Assembly: GCA_030651765.1 (NCBI GenBank)
Contig: JAUSBY010000005.1
Location: 1 to 64,000 of the forward strand
DNA length: 64,000 nucleotides
Origin: Coriobacteriia bacterium
GTDB lineage: Bacteria; Actinomycetota; Coriobacteriia; Anaerosomatales; Anaerosomataceae
Direction of reading: 5' to 3'
Below, in pieces: positions 44,100-54,597 of this stretch; within the stretch, counting starts at the first letter, position 1, and the number at the start of each line of letters is the position of its first letter. Both the position numbers and the translations under genes were made by a program. Under the pieces are notes generated by a model that was given only the letters and a program-made list of their open reading frames with translations, was not told the DNA's origin and ran no database searches.

Positions 44100-46121
44100 A
44101 TGCGCCACGTCACCGACTTCCCGCACACGATCGTCGAGATCCAGAACACGTGGATCCCGATGCGTGACGGCACCCGCCTCGCGGCCCGCATCTGGATGCC
44201 GGAGAATGCCGAGTCACTCCCGGTACCGGCCGTACTCGAGTACCTTCCGTACCGTAAGGACGATGCCACCGAGGCGGCGGACGCCGCGCGGCACCCCTAC
44301 TTCGCGGGACACGGCTACGCTTCGGTCCGCGTCGATCTGCGGGGGACCGGCTCCTCGGACGGACTGCTTCGCGGCGAGTACCTCCCACAAGAGCACGAGG
44401 ACGCCCTCGAGGTGCTTCGGTGGCTCGCTGCCCAACCCTGGTGTACCGGGAACGTGGGGATGATCGGCTACTCATGGGGCGGGTTCAACGGGCTTCAGGT
44501 GGCGACGCTGCGTCCGCCCGAGCTCAAGGCCGTCATAACCCACGCATCGACAGACGATCGCTACCTCGACGACTGCCACTATATGGGCGGCTGCATGCTC
44601 GGCTCGGACATGCTGAAGTGGGCGACGTCGATGCTCACCTACACGCTGCAGCCGCCGGATCCTCGCTTCGTCGGCGATCAGTGGCGGGATATCTGGCTGC
44701 ACCGGCTGCGCCACGCTCCCGAGCTGGCGCGAGACTGGATCACGCATCAGCGCAACGACGAGTTCTGGCGACATGGGTCGGTGGCCGAGGACTACTCGGC
44801 TATCGAGTGCCCGGTCTTCGTGGTCGGCGGGTGGGCGGACGCCTACACCAACGCGGTGCCGCGGCTGCTGGAGCACCTCAGCGTGCCGAGGATCGGGCTG
44901 ATCGGTCCGTGGGGTCACATGATGCCCTACGAGGGTGTGCCCGGTCCCGCCATCGGGTTCTTACAGGAGTGCGTGCGTTGGTGGGATCGCTGGCTCAAAG
45001 GCGTCGACAACGGGATCGACGACGGACCCGCGTGCCGGGTATGGCTGCAGGAGTACGTGCCGCCGGCCTCCTATCACGCGAAGCGTCCCGGTCGATGGCT
45101 GGATCTGGATGCGTGGCCACAGGAGCCGGCAGGATCGCTGTCACTGCGGCTCGGAAGTGAGTCCCTGCCCGCCTCAGAAGACGTGGACGCCTCAGACGTG
45201 GTCGTGATTCGCGGGCATCAGCAGTGCGGACAGACGGCCGGCGTGTGGTGTGCCAACGGCAACGCGGACGAGATCGCTACCGACCAACGTTCGGACGACG
45301 CGCTGTCTCTGACTTTCACGACCCCCCCACTCGAGGAGGCCGTCGAGGTCCTGGGCTCGCCGCTGGTCGCGCTGTCGCTCAGCTCGGACATGTCGTTGGC
45401 CCTCGTCTCGGCACGCGTGGAGGATGTCGCGCCGGGCGGTGAGTCGCTGCTCGTGAGTTGGGGCCTGCTGAATCTCGCCCATCGCGATGGGCACGACACC
45501 CCCAGGCCGCTCGATACGGGCGAGGTCATCGGCGTTGAGGTCGCCCTGCGCGTGTGCGGCCATCGGTTCGCTCCGGGCCACCGCATCCGCCTCGCGCTCT
45601 CACCGACCTACTGGCCGCACGCCTGGCCGTCCCCGGAGACAGCGACACTCGGCATCCACCTGTCCGAGAGCACGCTCGAGCTGCCGCTGCACCGCGGTGG
45701 CCAGTCAGAGGAGCCTGCGGTGCGCTTCGGGCGACCCGAGGTGGCGGCCGATCCGCGCGCCGACGGACAGGACACGGACGAGCGCACCAGGGAGATACGT
45801 CTCGACGCGCGGACCCGTCGTCACGACATCATCGATCGCGAGCTGCACGCACGTACGGTGCGCGCCACCGGCGCGCCGTATCGGGAGCAGTCGCACGATA
45901 CCTACTCTATCGTCGAAGACGATCCGTTATCGGCGGAAGTGCGCTGCATGCGCGAGACGTCCTCGGAGTGCGCGGGGTCTCGCTGGACGGTGACGGTCGA
46001 GTCCGAGATGACGTGCGATGCCGATTCGTTCACGGTGATAGAGCGCTGGGTGGGAGTCGAGAACGATACGGAGCTCTACTCCTCTACCCGCACGCGCCGC
46101 ATCCCCCGGGACCATCTGTAG
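44100..46121 (+). CDS. CocE/NonD family hydrolase (X-Pro dipeptidyl-peptidase S15 type)
   Basis: 673 residues. Alpha/beta-hydrolase core (~20-350): IPMRDGTRLAARIWMP, oxyanion region LEYLPYRK, DLRGTGSSDG, nucleophile elbow GYSWGGFNG (Ser ~126), acid in GGWADAYTN, and His in GPWGHMMP. The C-terminal jelly-roll (~360-530) is typical of CocE/NonD, and ~150 extra residues follow (~530-673), an unrecognised beta-rich extension. No signal peptide, so cytoplasmic. It could cleave esters or amides; substrate unknown. No strong ribosome site before the ATG. It is the only + strand gene between 13542 and the right end. Confidence 0.9.
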   Translation: MRHVTDFPHTIVEIQNTWIPMRDGTRLAARIWMPENAESLPVPAVLEYLPYRKDDATEAADAARHPYFAGHGYASVRVDLRGTGSSDGLLRGEYLPQEHEDALEVLRWLAAQPWCTGNVGMIGYSWGGFNGLQVATLRPPELKAVITHASTDDRYLDDCHYMGGCMLGSDMLKWATSMLTYTLQPPDPRFVGDQWRDIWLHRLRHAPELARDWITHQRNDEFWRHGSVAEDYSAIECPVFVVGGWADAYTNAVPRLLEHLSVPRIGLIGPWGHMMPYEGVPGPAIGFLQECVRWWDRWLKGVDNGIDDGPACRVWLQEYVPPASYHAKRPGRWLDLDAWPQEPAGSLSLRLGSESLPASEDVDASDVVVIRGHQQCGQTAGVWCANGNADEIATDQRSDDALSLTFTTPPLEEAVEVLGSPLVALSLSSDMSLALVSARVEDVAPGGESLLVSWGLLNLAHRDGHDTPRPLDTGEVIGVEVALRVCGHRFAPGHRIRLALSPTYWPHAWPSPETATLGIHLSESTLELPLHRGGQSEEPAVRFGRPEVAADPRADGQDTDERTREIRLDARTRRHDIIDRELHARTVRATGAPYREQSHDTYSIVEDDPLSAEVRCMRETSSECAGSRWTVTVESEMTCDADSFTVIERWVGVENDTELYSSTRTRRIPRDHL

Positions 46122-46142
46122 GGGCGCGATGGCGCCCCGAAG

Positions 46143-46964
46143 TCAGCCTCGCTCGAAGTAGCTGCCGCTTTGCGCAGCGCTGCTCACGCGGTCGGTCAGC
46201 CCGGGTGAGAGCGGCGCACGACGGGCACACGTGCGGGAGATCTCGACCTTTCGGGCATCGGTCTCGTAGCGCCGCATGCTGTCCAGCAGCCCGTCGACCA
46301 CCTCACCGAGCACATCGACCGGGATGCCGACACCGAGATGGTGTACGTCCCAACCGCCCTCGGAACGGGCTGCCGAGCACAGCATCGAGGCGCAGGCTTC
46401 GCCTGTGACGAGTGGAAGGGCTGTGCACTCGGCGCATATCCCGTGCATGCCGATATTGTCGCTCCGAAGCCGATGTCCCGAGTACGCTGCCGCTTGCGTG
46501 AGGCGCATGACTCCGTGGGGGCTCACCGCGACGATGACTACGTGAGGCGCTTCGGCGGCGCTGAACTCGGCCAAGGGGCGCACGAGTATCGCCAGGGTAC
46601 CATCGAGCACCGGCACATCGGCGAGCATCCGGTCGGCGGTCTCCCGATCGCGGTACAGGCCGCAGGTGACGTAGCTTTGGATGAAGTCGTCGTCGTGGAA
46701 CCCGGGCTCGAGCCCTAGCACCCGGGGCGACGTATCGCAGGCGATCGCCGCCGCGTCGAGCAGAAGCGACTCTCCCCGACCGGCCCGGCTGACTGCACCG
46801 CAATACGAGAGAGGAGCGGGCGGCCGCAGGCACGAACACGCTGAGACCTCCGCAGCCGAGTGGATGATGCGCACGCCGACAGGGCTGGCGTCGAGCATGA
46901 GCGCTACTTCCAGCGCCGCGGAGAGCGTTGCATAGTCACGATGAGTGTGCGGCTCGTGCGTCAT
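46143..46964 (-). CDS. DUF169 family protein
   Basis: 273 residues. The DUF169 pattern is visible: PVGVRIIHSAAEV near the N-terminus, then ACSCLRPPAPLSYCGAVSRAGRGESLLLD with several Cys, and GICAECTALPLVTGEACASMLC (~180-201). The clustered cysteines suggest metal or cluster binding, but no function is established for the family. The ATG at 46964 has GAGG 5 nt upstream. It starts 7 nt after the yehW-like permease and is the last gene of the osmoprotectant operon. Confidence 0.82.
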   Translation of the reverse strand: MTHEPHTHRDYATLSAALEVALMLDASPVGVRIIHSAAEVSACSCLRPPAPLSYCGAVSRAGRGESLLLDAAAIACDTSPRVLGLEPGFHDDDFIQSYVTCGLYRDRETADRMLADVPVLDGTLAILVRPLAEFSAAEAPHVVIVAVSPHGVMRLTQAAAYSGHRLRSDNIGMHGICAECTALPLVTGEACASMLCSAARSEGGWDVHHLGVGIPVDVLGEVVDGLLDSMRRYETDARKVEISRTCARRAPLSPGLTDRVSSAAQSGSYFERG

Positions 46965-46971
46965 GGGCACC

Positions 46972-47688
46972 TCACAGGGCCTGGTCGATGATCAGAGCGA
47001 GCAGGATCGCGGGCACGGCTCCGTACGCGACGACCGCGTTGTTGAACGAACCGATGCCGGACATGATCGGGACGCCGAGGCCGCCAGCACCGACGACGGC
47101 ACCGAGCGTGGCGGCGCTGACGAGGATGACGAGCATCGTCCGGATACCCGTCATGATCACCGGCATGGCCAGAGGCATCTCAAGCTGGATCAGACGCTCG
47201 GTGCGTGTCATCCCCATGCCCCTCCCCGCTTCGACGACGGACCGGGGGACCGACTCTACGCCCGCAACGACATTCACCATGACCGGCAGGATGCTGTAGA
47301 TCACCAGCGCCAGGAGCACGGGCCGTGACCCGTATCCGAGCGAGGGGACGGCGAGCGCCATGATCGCCACCGAGGGCACGGACTGGCCGAAGTTGGCGAT
47401 ACGCAGCACGATATCCCTGAACGGGCGCCCGATCGGACTCACCACGATAAGGCCGCCTATCGTGCCGAGGACGATGGCGATGATGCCTCCGACGGCGACA
47501 AGGGCCAGGTGCTCACCGATGAAGCGTGTAAGCGGAGAGCGATCGTAGACGAGCCTGGTCTCGCCGGGAAAGATGAAACGAAGCACGGCCTCCACGCCGG
47601 GCGTATAGAGAACCCAGAGCGCGAGAACCGCGGTGAGCAGACCGACGCCGAATGGGTTGCGCCGTATGCCCGGGATGTAGGTGGTCAC
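46972..47688 (-). CDS. yehW: Osmoprotectant ABC transporter permease, YehW-like
   Basis: 238 residues, about six membrane helices of the BPD_transp_1 fold. The EAA loop reads EAGRGMGMTRTERLIQLEMPLAMPVI (~153-178), close to YehW/OpuCB sequences, followed by GAVVGAGGLG. It forms the channel with the larger YehY-like permease. The GTG start overlaps the ATPase gene stop by 4 nt. The order binding protein, large permease, ATPase, small permease matches E. coli yehZ-yehY-yehX-yehW. Confidence 0.88.
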   Translation of the reverse strand: MTTYIPGIRRNPFGVGLLTAVLALWVLYTPGVEAVLRFIFPGETRLVYDRSPLTRFIGEHLALVAVGGIIAIVLGTIGGLIVVSPIGRPFRDIVLRIANFGQSVPSVAIMALAVPSLGYGSRPVLLALVIYSILPVMVNVVAGVESVPRSVVEAGRGMGMTRTERLIQLEMPLAMPVIMTGIRTMLVILVSAATLGAVVGAGGLGVPIMSGIGSFNNAVVAYGAVPAILLALIIDQAL

Positions 47689-48623
47689 AGCGATTCACGC
47701 ACCTGCGTGACGATGTCGCAGAAGCTCAGGCCGCCGACGACCCGTTCGCCGTCGAGGATCGAAACACGCTCCACCGACTCGGTGACCATGATGGCCAGGG
47801 CATCCCTCAGGTTGGTGTCGAGGTGTACCCGCGCGGACGCCCCCTGTGGTGCCGCGCCGGGCTTGAGGTCGGCGATCCGGTGCCGGGAGAGGATCCGCAG
47901 GCCGAACTCGTCTCCAAAGAAGTCCCGCACGAACTGATGCTCGGGGCCGCGCCAGAGCTCCTCGGGCGAGCCCGTCTGCACGATCCGTCCCTCACGCATG
48001 AGCACGATCCGGTCGCCGAGCAGGACCGCCTCTTCGATGTCGTGCGTCACGAAGACGACCGTCTTGCCCAGACGGCTGTGCAGCGACGCGAACTCACGCT
48101 GCAGGCGCTCGCGATTGATGGGGTCCAATGCGCCGAACGGCTCGTCCATCAACAACACCGGAGGATCTGCCGCAAGCGCACGGGCAACACCGATGCGCTG
48201 AGCCTCGCCTCCTGAAAGTTCCGCCGGGCGCTTGTCTGCATATGCGACCGGATCCAGGCCGACGAGCGAGAGAAGCTCGGTGACACGTGCCTCTATCCGG
48301 GCGGTCTCCCAGCCGAGCAGGCGCGGTACGGTGCCGATGTTGCGCCGCACGGTCATGTGCGGGAAGAGCCCGACGCTTTGGATGGCATACCCGATGTGGC
48401 GACGTAGCACCTCGGGTGGTGTGCTCCGGACAGACTGTCCGTCGATAAGCACCTCACCGGCATCAAGCTCGACCATACGGTTGATCGTGCGGAGCAAGGT
48501 GGTCTTGCCGCAGCCACTCGGGCCGAGAAGAATGGTCAGCTCTCCGTCCGGCACCGTGAGCGTGACGTCGTCCACGGCCACGGTCGTGTCGTAACGCTTC
48601 GTCACGTTCCGTAGTTCGATCAC
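47685..48623 (-). CDS. yehX: Osmoprotectant ABC transporter ATP-binding protein, YehX/OpuCA-like
   Basis: 312 residues. Walker A GPSGCGKTT (~34-42), signature LSGGEAQR, Walker B VLLMDEPFGALD, H-loop VFVTHD, then a CBS domain region (~250-308) that in OpuA/OpuC senses ionic strength. The start is GTG at 48623, overlapping the upstream permease stop (GTGA) with GAGGAG nine nt upstream; the long extension beyond it reads through the permease gene and is rejected. Confidence 0.92.
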   Translation of the reverse strand: MIELRNVTKRYDTTVAVDDVTLTVPDGELTILLGPSGCGKTTLLRTINRMVELDAGEVLIDGQSVRSTPPEVLRRHIGYAIQSVGLFPHMTVRRNIGTVPRLLGWETARIEARVTELLSLVGLDPVAYADKRPAELSGGEAQRIGVARALAADPPVLLMDEPFGALDPINRERLQREFASLHSRLGKTVVFVTHDIEEAVLLGDRIVLMREGRIVQTGSPEELWRGPEHQFVRDFFGDEFGLRILSRHRIADLKPGAAPQGASARVHLDTNLRDALAIMVTESVERVSILDGERVVGGLSFCDIVTQVRESL

Positions 48624-49849
48624 GCGTACGACTCCTCGCTTCCGCCCGCCATGCGCTCGACGACACGCAGTCCTGCGTCGAAGACGAGTGCGAGTGCCAC
48701 TATCGGGAGAACGCCCACTAAGACGAGATCCATGCTCGTCTGCTCGAGTCCGAAGAACATGATCGTGCCGAGTCCGCCGCCGCCCACGAACGCTGCGAGG
48801 ATGGCGCCAGCGGTGCTCTGGACGAGCGCGATGCGGACGCCAGCGAGGACGACCGGGAAGGCAAGCGGCATCTCCACTTCGAACAGTGATCTCCACCTGC
48901 CCATGCCCATGCCCCGTGCGGTGTCGAGGACCGCGGGGTCGATCTGTCGTATGGCTACGAGTGTGTTGCGGGTGACCGGGAAGAGCGCGTACACGAGCAG
49001 TACGACGAACACAGGCGCCCACCCGATCCCGGATATGCCGAGCGCCTTGACGGCGGAGAAGCGGTCGCCGAGAGCACCCAGGATGGGCATCATGATGCCG
49101 ACGAAGGCGAGCGCCGGGAAGACCTGCCCGAGGTTCAGGCTGCCCATGATGGCGGTCTCGGCATGGCGGCTGCGGGCCGAGAGGACGCCCATCGGTATGC
49201 CGAGCGCTATCGCCCCCCCGGTGGCTCCAAGTGCGTAGAACAGGTGGCGGCGGAGTTCGCGAACGAACGTCGGGCGCGTAAGCACCCACTCGCGCACGAT
49301 GCCGAGTTCAGCCAGTGCTCCCGTGGCCGTCAGGGCGACGAGGCCGATGATCGGGAACAGTGCGATGACGGTCCTGCCGCGTCTGCCGGGAGTCTCGGCG
49401 GATGCGGAGTACGAGACCAGGAACGCGGCAAGCAGGGCCAGGTAGAAGCTGGCGCCGAACGACGTGCGGGCGGCCGCCCCCTGGACTGCCGCGAAGGACG
49501 CCGCCTCCGCGCCGGCTGCGGCGAGCAGGGTCAACACAGCACCCGAGCCAAGAGCTGCGCGCGCGACACCCGTCCACGCCCGGGGGCGCGTGAGCGCCAC
49601 GAGCGCGGACAGTGCCCACAGCGCAAGGGCCAGCCACCCGAGTGGCCCGAATGCCTCGAGTGCGGTCTGGGACAAGCCGTCGACGATGCGGTTCGGCCGA
49701 AATGACAGGTACGGGCCCATCACCGTCGTGAGCATGCCGAGCCCTGCGCCGGTCAGGCCTATGACGACGTCTGACTGACGAGCGCGAGCGGCAGCACCCT
49801 GTATCGGGCCGGCTGCGGGTCGATCGCCGCTAGTTGTCGAGGAAGCCAT
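48620..49849 (-). CDS. yehY: Osmoprotectant ABC transporter permease, YehY-like
   Basis: 409 residues, larger than the second permease because of ~4 additional N-terminal helices (~25-180), as in YehY. The transport domain (~185-400) has the EAA loop LDTARGMGMGRWRSLFEVEMPLAFPV and FVGGGGLGTI. The ATG lies inside the last codons of the binding-protein gene (20-nt overlap) with GGAGGAG just before it, so translation is coupled. Confidence 0.9.
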   Translation of the reverse strand: MASSTTSGDRPAAGPIQGAAARARQSDVVIGLTGAGLGMLTTVMGPYLSFRPNRIVDGLSQTALEAFGPLGWLALALWALSALVALTRPRAWTGVARAALGSGAVLTLLAAAGAEAASFAAVQGAAARTSFGASFYLALLAAFLVSYSASAETPGRRGRTVIALFPIIGLVALTATGALAELGIVREWVLTRPTFVRELRRHLFYALGATGGAIALGIPMGVLSARSRHAETAIMGSLNLGQVFPALAFVGIMMPILGALGDRFSAVKALGISGIGWAPVFVVLLVYALFPVTRNTLVAIRQIDPAVLDTARGMGMGRWRSLFEVEMPLAFPVVLAGVRIALVQSTAGAILAAFVGGGGLGTIMFFGLEQTSMDLVLVGVLPIVALALVFDAGLRVVERMAGGSEESYA

Positions 49850-50795
49850 TCTCCTCCAGGTACGACGTGGCTACGGCACCCGGATCCTCGCCGCCGAATG
49901 CGATGCGCGCATTGAGTGCCTGGAGCTTGGACTGGTCGAGGCTCAGGAAGACCGGCTCGAGGATCTCGGCGATCTGCGGATATGCCTCCATGATCTCGCC
50001 ACGGAAGATGGGTGTGGGTTCGTAGACGGGTGGGATGTCCTCGGTATCGGTGATGATAACCAGATCGAGGTCCGCCATCTGGCCGTCGGTGCCGTACGCC
50101 AGCGAGAAGTTGATGCCATCGGTCGCCTTGGCGAGCGCAGACAGCATCTCGGCGGTGTTGCCCGTGGATAGTGCGATGAGCTGGTCATCTCCCAGCGTGA
50201 ATCCGTACGCCTCCTCGAAACCCAGGAGGCCGAGCGGGTTGTCGATCCAGGTCTGCGAGGCGATGAGCTTCACCGGCTTGCCGTCGTTGACGTACGTGGC
50301 GAAGTCCGCCATGGTCTCGATCCCCTCGGCTGTGGCAAGGGCGCTCGTGGTGGCGATGAACTCGGAGTTGTTCGCCGGCGCGGGGGTGAGCCAGGCAAGG
50401 TCGTTGACCTCTGCGTCGAGCTGCTTGATGGCGGCGTACGCCTGCTCGGCGTTCTTCCACTTGGCGTCGCCCTCTTCGCCTTCGTGGTAGTACTGTCCCG
50501 AGCCGGTGTAGTCGATCGTTGCGTCGATCTCGCCTCCGAGCAGCGCCGCGCGCACCACGTCAGGCGTGCCGAGCTTGGTCTTGTCCTCGGTGGGGATGCC
50601 GTTGGCCTCGAGCATATCGATGACCATCGAGCCGAGGAGTGTCCCTTCTGCATCGAGTAGTGATCCGACGCGAACAACAGGACCCTCCTGCCGTGCGGGC
50701 TCATCCGTTGCCGGAGTGCCGGTATCAGTTTCTGCACAACCGAACGCGGAAAGCGTCAGAGCTGCCGCGAGGGCGAGTCCAAGAAGCCGTCTCAT
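49830..50795 (-). CDS. yehZ: Osmoprotectant-binding lipoprotein, YehZ/OsmF-like
   Basis: 321 residues. Lipoprotein signal peptide: MRRLLGLALAAALTL ... LSAFGC, with the lipobox Cys at about residue 20. The mature part is an OpuAC/PF04069-type binding protein with the ligand-box sequence DYTGSGQYYHEGE and IDNPLGLLGFEEAYGF. It would capture glycine betaine, choline or similar solutes at the outer face of the membrane. The ATG at 50795 has GGAGG 6 nt upstream; 18 codons of open frame before it are rejected. First gene of a five-gene operon. Confidence 0.9.
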   Translation of the reverse strand: MRRLLGLALAAALTLSAFGCAETDTGTPATDEPARQEGPVVRVGSLLDAEGTLLGSMVIDMLEANGIPTEDKTKLGTPDVVRAALLGGEIDATIDYTGSGQYYHEGEEGDAKWKNAEQAYAAIKQLDAEVNDLAWLTPAPANNSEFIATTSALATAEGIETMADFATYVNDGKPVKLIASQTWIDNPLGLLGFEEAYGFTLGDDQLIALSTGNTAEMLSALAKATDGINFSLAYGTDGQMADLDLVIITDTEDIPPVYEPTPIFRGEIMEAYPQIAEILEPVFLSLDQSKLQALNARIAFGGEDPGAVATSYLEENGFLDN

Positions 50796-50844
50796 AAGAG
50801 CCTCCACATCATCGTAGAACGTGACAGTGAACGAGGTTATACGA

Positions 50845-50873
50845 AGCATACCGATACGCTATAGCGCCCGCAA
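50845..50873 (-). promoter_or_regulatory. Candidate promoter of the osmoprotectant operon
   Basis: On the minus strand TTGCGG (50873-50868) and TATGCT (50850-50845) are 17 nt apart, about 50 nt before the yehZ start. The spacer contains the perfect palindrome CGCTATAGCG (50857-50866), a possible operator. Confidence 0.5.
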
Positions 50874-50910
50874 GTGACGCTCCCCCTGTGGGGGTATTCC
50901 CGAAACGACG

Positions 50911-50946
50911 CGACCCCGGTCCTCCAGAAGCGGAGAACCGGGGTCG
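50911..50946 (-). terminator. Terminator of pnp
   Basis: CGACCCCGGT (50911-50920) pairs with ACCGGGGTCG (50937-50946), with an inner CTCC/GGAG pair, 22 nt after the pnp stop. A second hairpin CCCCC-tgt-GGGGG lies at 50882-50894. The minus strand after the first stem reads CGTCGTTTCGGG, a weak T-run. Confidence 0.7.
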
Positions 50947-50968
50947 GATGTCAGCAGCGGAGTGCGTG

Positions 50969-53137
<2,169 letters not shown>

Positions 53138-53212
53138 CCTCGTCCTCTTCTCCGGCCGCGCGCCCCCTTGGCGGCGACCTCATCTGGCGGGGCCTCGTGC
53201 CCCAACGTCAGC

Positions 53213-53236
53213 GGTGGCGGGGCCTTCCCCACCACC
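53213..53236 (-). terminator. Hairpin between rpsO and pnp
   Basis: GGTGGCGGGG (53213-53222) and CCCCACCACC (53227-53236) form a 10-bp stem (one G-T pair) with a 4-nt loop, 14 nt after the rpsO stop. No T-run follows. In other bacteria this spot carries a partial terminator and the processing site that controls pnp; which applies here is not evident. Confidence 0.55.
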
Positions 53237-53250
53237 ACGTGGTTCTGCTA

Positions 53251-53520
53251 CTAGCTGCGGAGACCGAGCTTCGCGACGATGGCGCGATAGCGCTCGATGT
53301 CGTTCTTCTTGAGGTAGTTCAGCAGCCGACGGCGCTGGCCGACGAGCTTCAGGAGCCCGCGACGGCAGTGGTGATCGTGCGTGTGCGTCCGCAGGTGCTC
53401 GGTGAGATCGCGGATCCGCTGCGTGAGCAGCGCGACCTGGACCTCGGCGGAGCCGGTATCGCCCTCGGAACGGGCGTGCTCGGCGACGATGGACGTCTTG
53501 ACGTCCTTGGGAAGCGGCAT
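53251..53520 (-). CDS. rpsO: 30S ribosomal protein S15
   Basis: 89 residues, exact family length. Conserved features: [17 protein letters not shown] (~19-35), [19 protein letters not shown] and the rRNA-binding end [17 protein letters not shown]. It binds 16S rRNA helix 22 early in assembly. The ATG at 53520 has AAAGGTG upstream; the frame extends 35 codons further without family resemblance. It has its own extended -10 promoter. Confidence 0.98.
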   Translation of the reverse strand: MPLPKDVKTSIVAEHARSEGDTGSAEVQVALLTQRIRDLTEHLRTHTHDHHCRRGLLKLVGQRRRLLNYLKKNDIERYRAIVAKLGLRS

Positions 53521-53613
53521 ATTCTGTTCACCTTTCTTGAGGAGTCGCCTGCCTCCGAGAGTGGCGTCGGTGAGTCGCCGGTCCAGGAGACAGGTCAGTA
53601 GCACAACCAGCGG

Positions 53614-53622
53614 AGTATAGCA
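53614..53622 (-). promoter_or_regulatory. Extended -10 promoter of rpsO
   Basis: TGCTATACT on the minus strand (TG-n-TATACT) lies 95 nt before the rpsO start, just after the ribF stop; no good -35 is present, as expected for an extended -10 element. Confidence 0.6.
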
Positions 53623-53649
53623 CACGCGTTCGGCCGGGCGGCCCCGGAC

Positions 53650-54597
53650 TCAGGGCGTGTCCGGTTGCGCGATAGCATCGAGCAGTGCGGCGGCGCGCCG
53701 GGCGTCCCGGCCGATCGCCCGGGCAAGTGACCCGGTGTCCGGGAACGCACGCTGGTCGCGAAGACGCTCGACGAACTCGAGCATGATCTCGGCTCCGTAG
53801 AGGTCGCCATCGAAGTCGACGAGCATGGTCTCGAGTTCGCACGTGGCGTCCGGGAACGTCGGCGGTACGCCCACGGAGACCGCCGCCGTATAGCGGCCTG
53901 CCGGAACGGTGGCCCGGGCAGCGTAGACGCCAGGTGCGGGAAGCGCGAAGCGCGCGTCGACGTCGAGGTTGGCCGTGGGCGTCCCGAGCGTGCGTCCGAG
54001 ACCGCGGCCGCGGATGACCGTGCCGTGCAGGCGGTGCGGGCGGCCGAGCAGTGCCGCGGCCGTTGCGACGTCGCCAGCGCCGACGAGTGTGCGGATGCGG
54101 CTCGAGGTGACGGGCTCCCCCTCGGCGACGACGAGATCATAGGCCACGACGTCGAAGCCGTGCCGTCCGCCGAGCGTGGCCAGTGAGTCGACGGTGCCCT
54201 CGGCACGGTGGCCGAAGCGGAAGTCCCGGCCCACCACGCACACGACCGGCCGACAGGCGTCGAGTACGACCTCATCGAGGAAGGCCTCGGGAGAGAGGGC
54301 CGCCAGGGCGCGGTCGAACGGCACGACGAGTATCGCGTCCGGTCCGAGTGAGGCGATGAGGTCGAGCTTGTCGTCGAGCGTGGTGAGTTGTGGTGCCGCG
54401 CGTTCAGGGGTGACGACCTGGTCGGGGTCGCGGTCGAACGTGAGAACGCACGAGGCCACGCCCCTTCGGCGAGCGTGGGCGATAGCCTCCGTGATGAGCG
54501 CCTGGTGGCCAAGGTGAACGCCGTCGAACACCCCGAGCGCGATGGCCGCCGCACCTACGTCGTGCACGCCGGGTTCGTGTCGGATGACGACCGTCAT
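53650..54597 (-). CDS. ribF: Bifunctional riboflavin kinase/FMN adenylyltransferase
   Basis: 315 residues. N-terminal FAD synthetase domain (~1-185: ALGVFDGVHLGHQALI, VVGRDFRFGHRAEGT, SSRIRTLV) and C-terminal flavokinase domain (~190-310: RTLGTPTANLDVD, LPAPGVYAA). It converts riboflavin to FMN and FAD. The ATG at 54597 overlaps the truB stop (ATGA). The long open extension upstream lies in truB and is rejected. Confidence 0.95.
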   Translation of the reverse strand: MTVVIRHEPGVHDVGAAAIALGVFDGVHLGHQALITEAIAHARRRGVASCVLTFDRDPDQVVTPERAAPQLTTLDDKLDLIASLGPDAILVVPFDRALAALSPEAFLDEVVLDACRPVVCVVGRDFRFGHRAEGTVDSLATLGGRHGFDVVAYDLVVAEGEPVTSSRIRTLVGAGDVATAAALLGRPHRLHGTVIRGRGLGRTLGTPTANLDVDARFALPAPGVYAARATVPAGRYTAAVSVGVPPTFPDATCELETMLVDFDGDLYGAEIMLEFVERLRDQRAFPDTGSLARAIGRDARRAAALLDAIAQPDTP

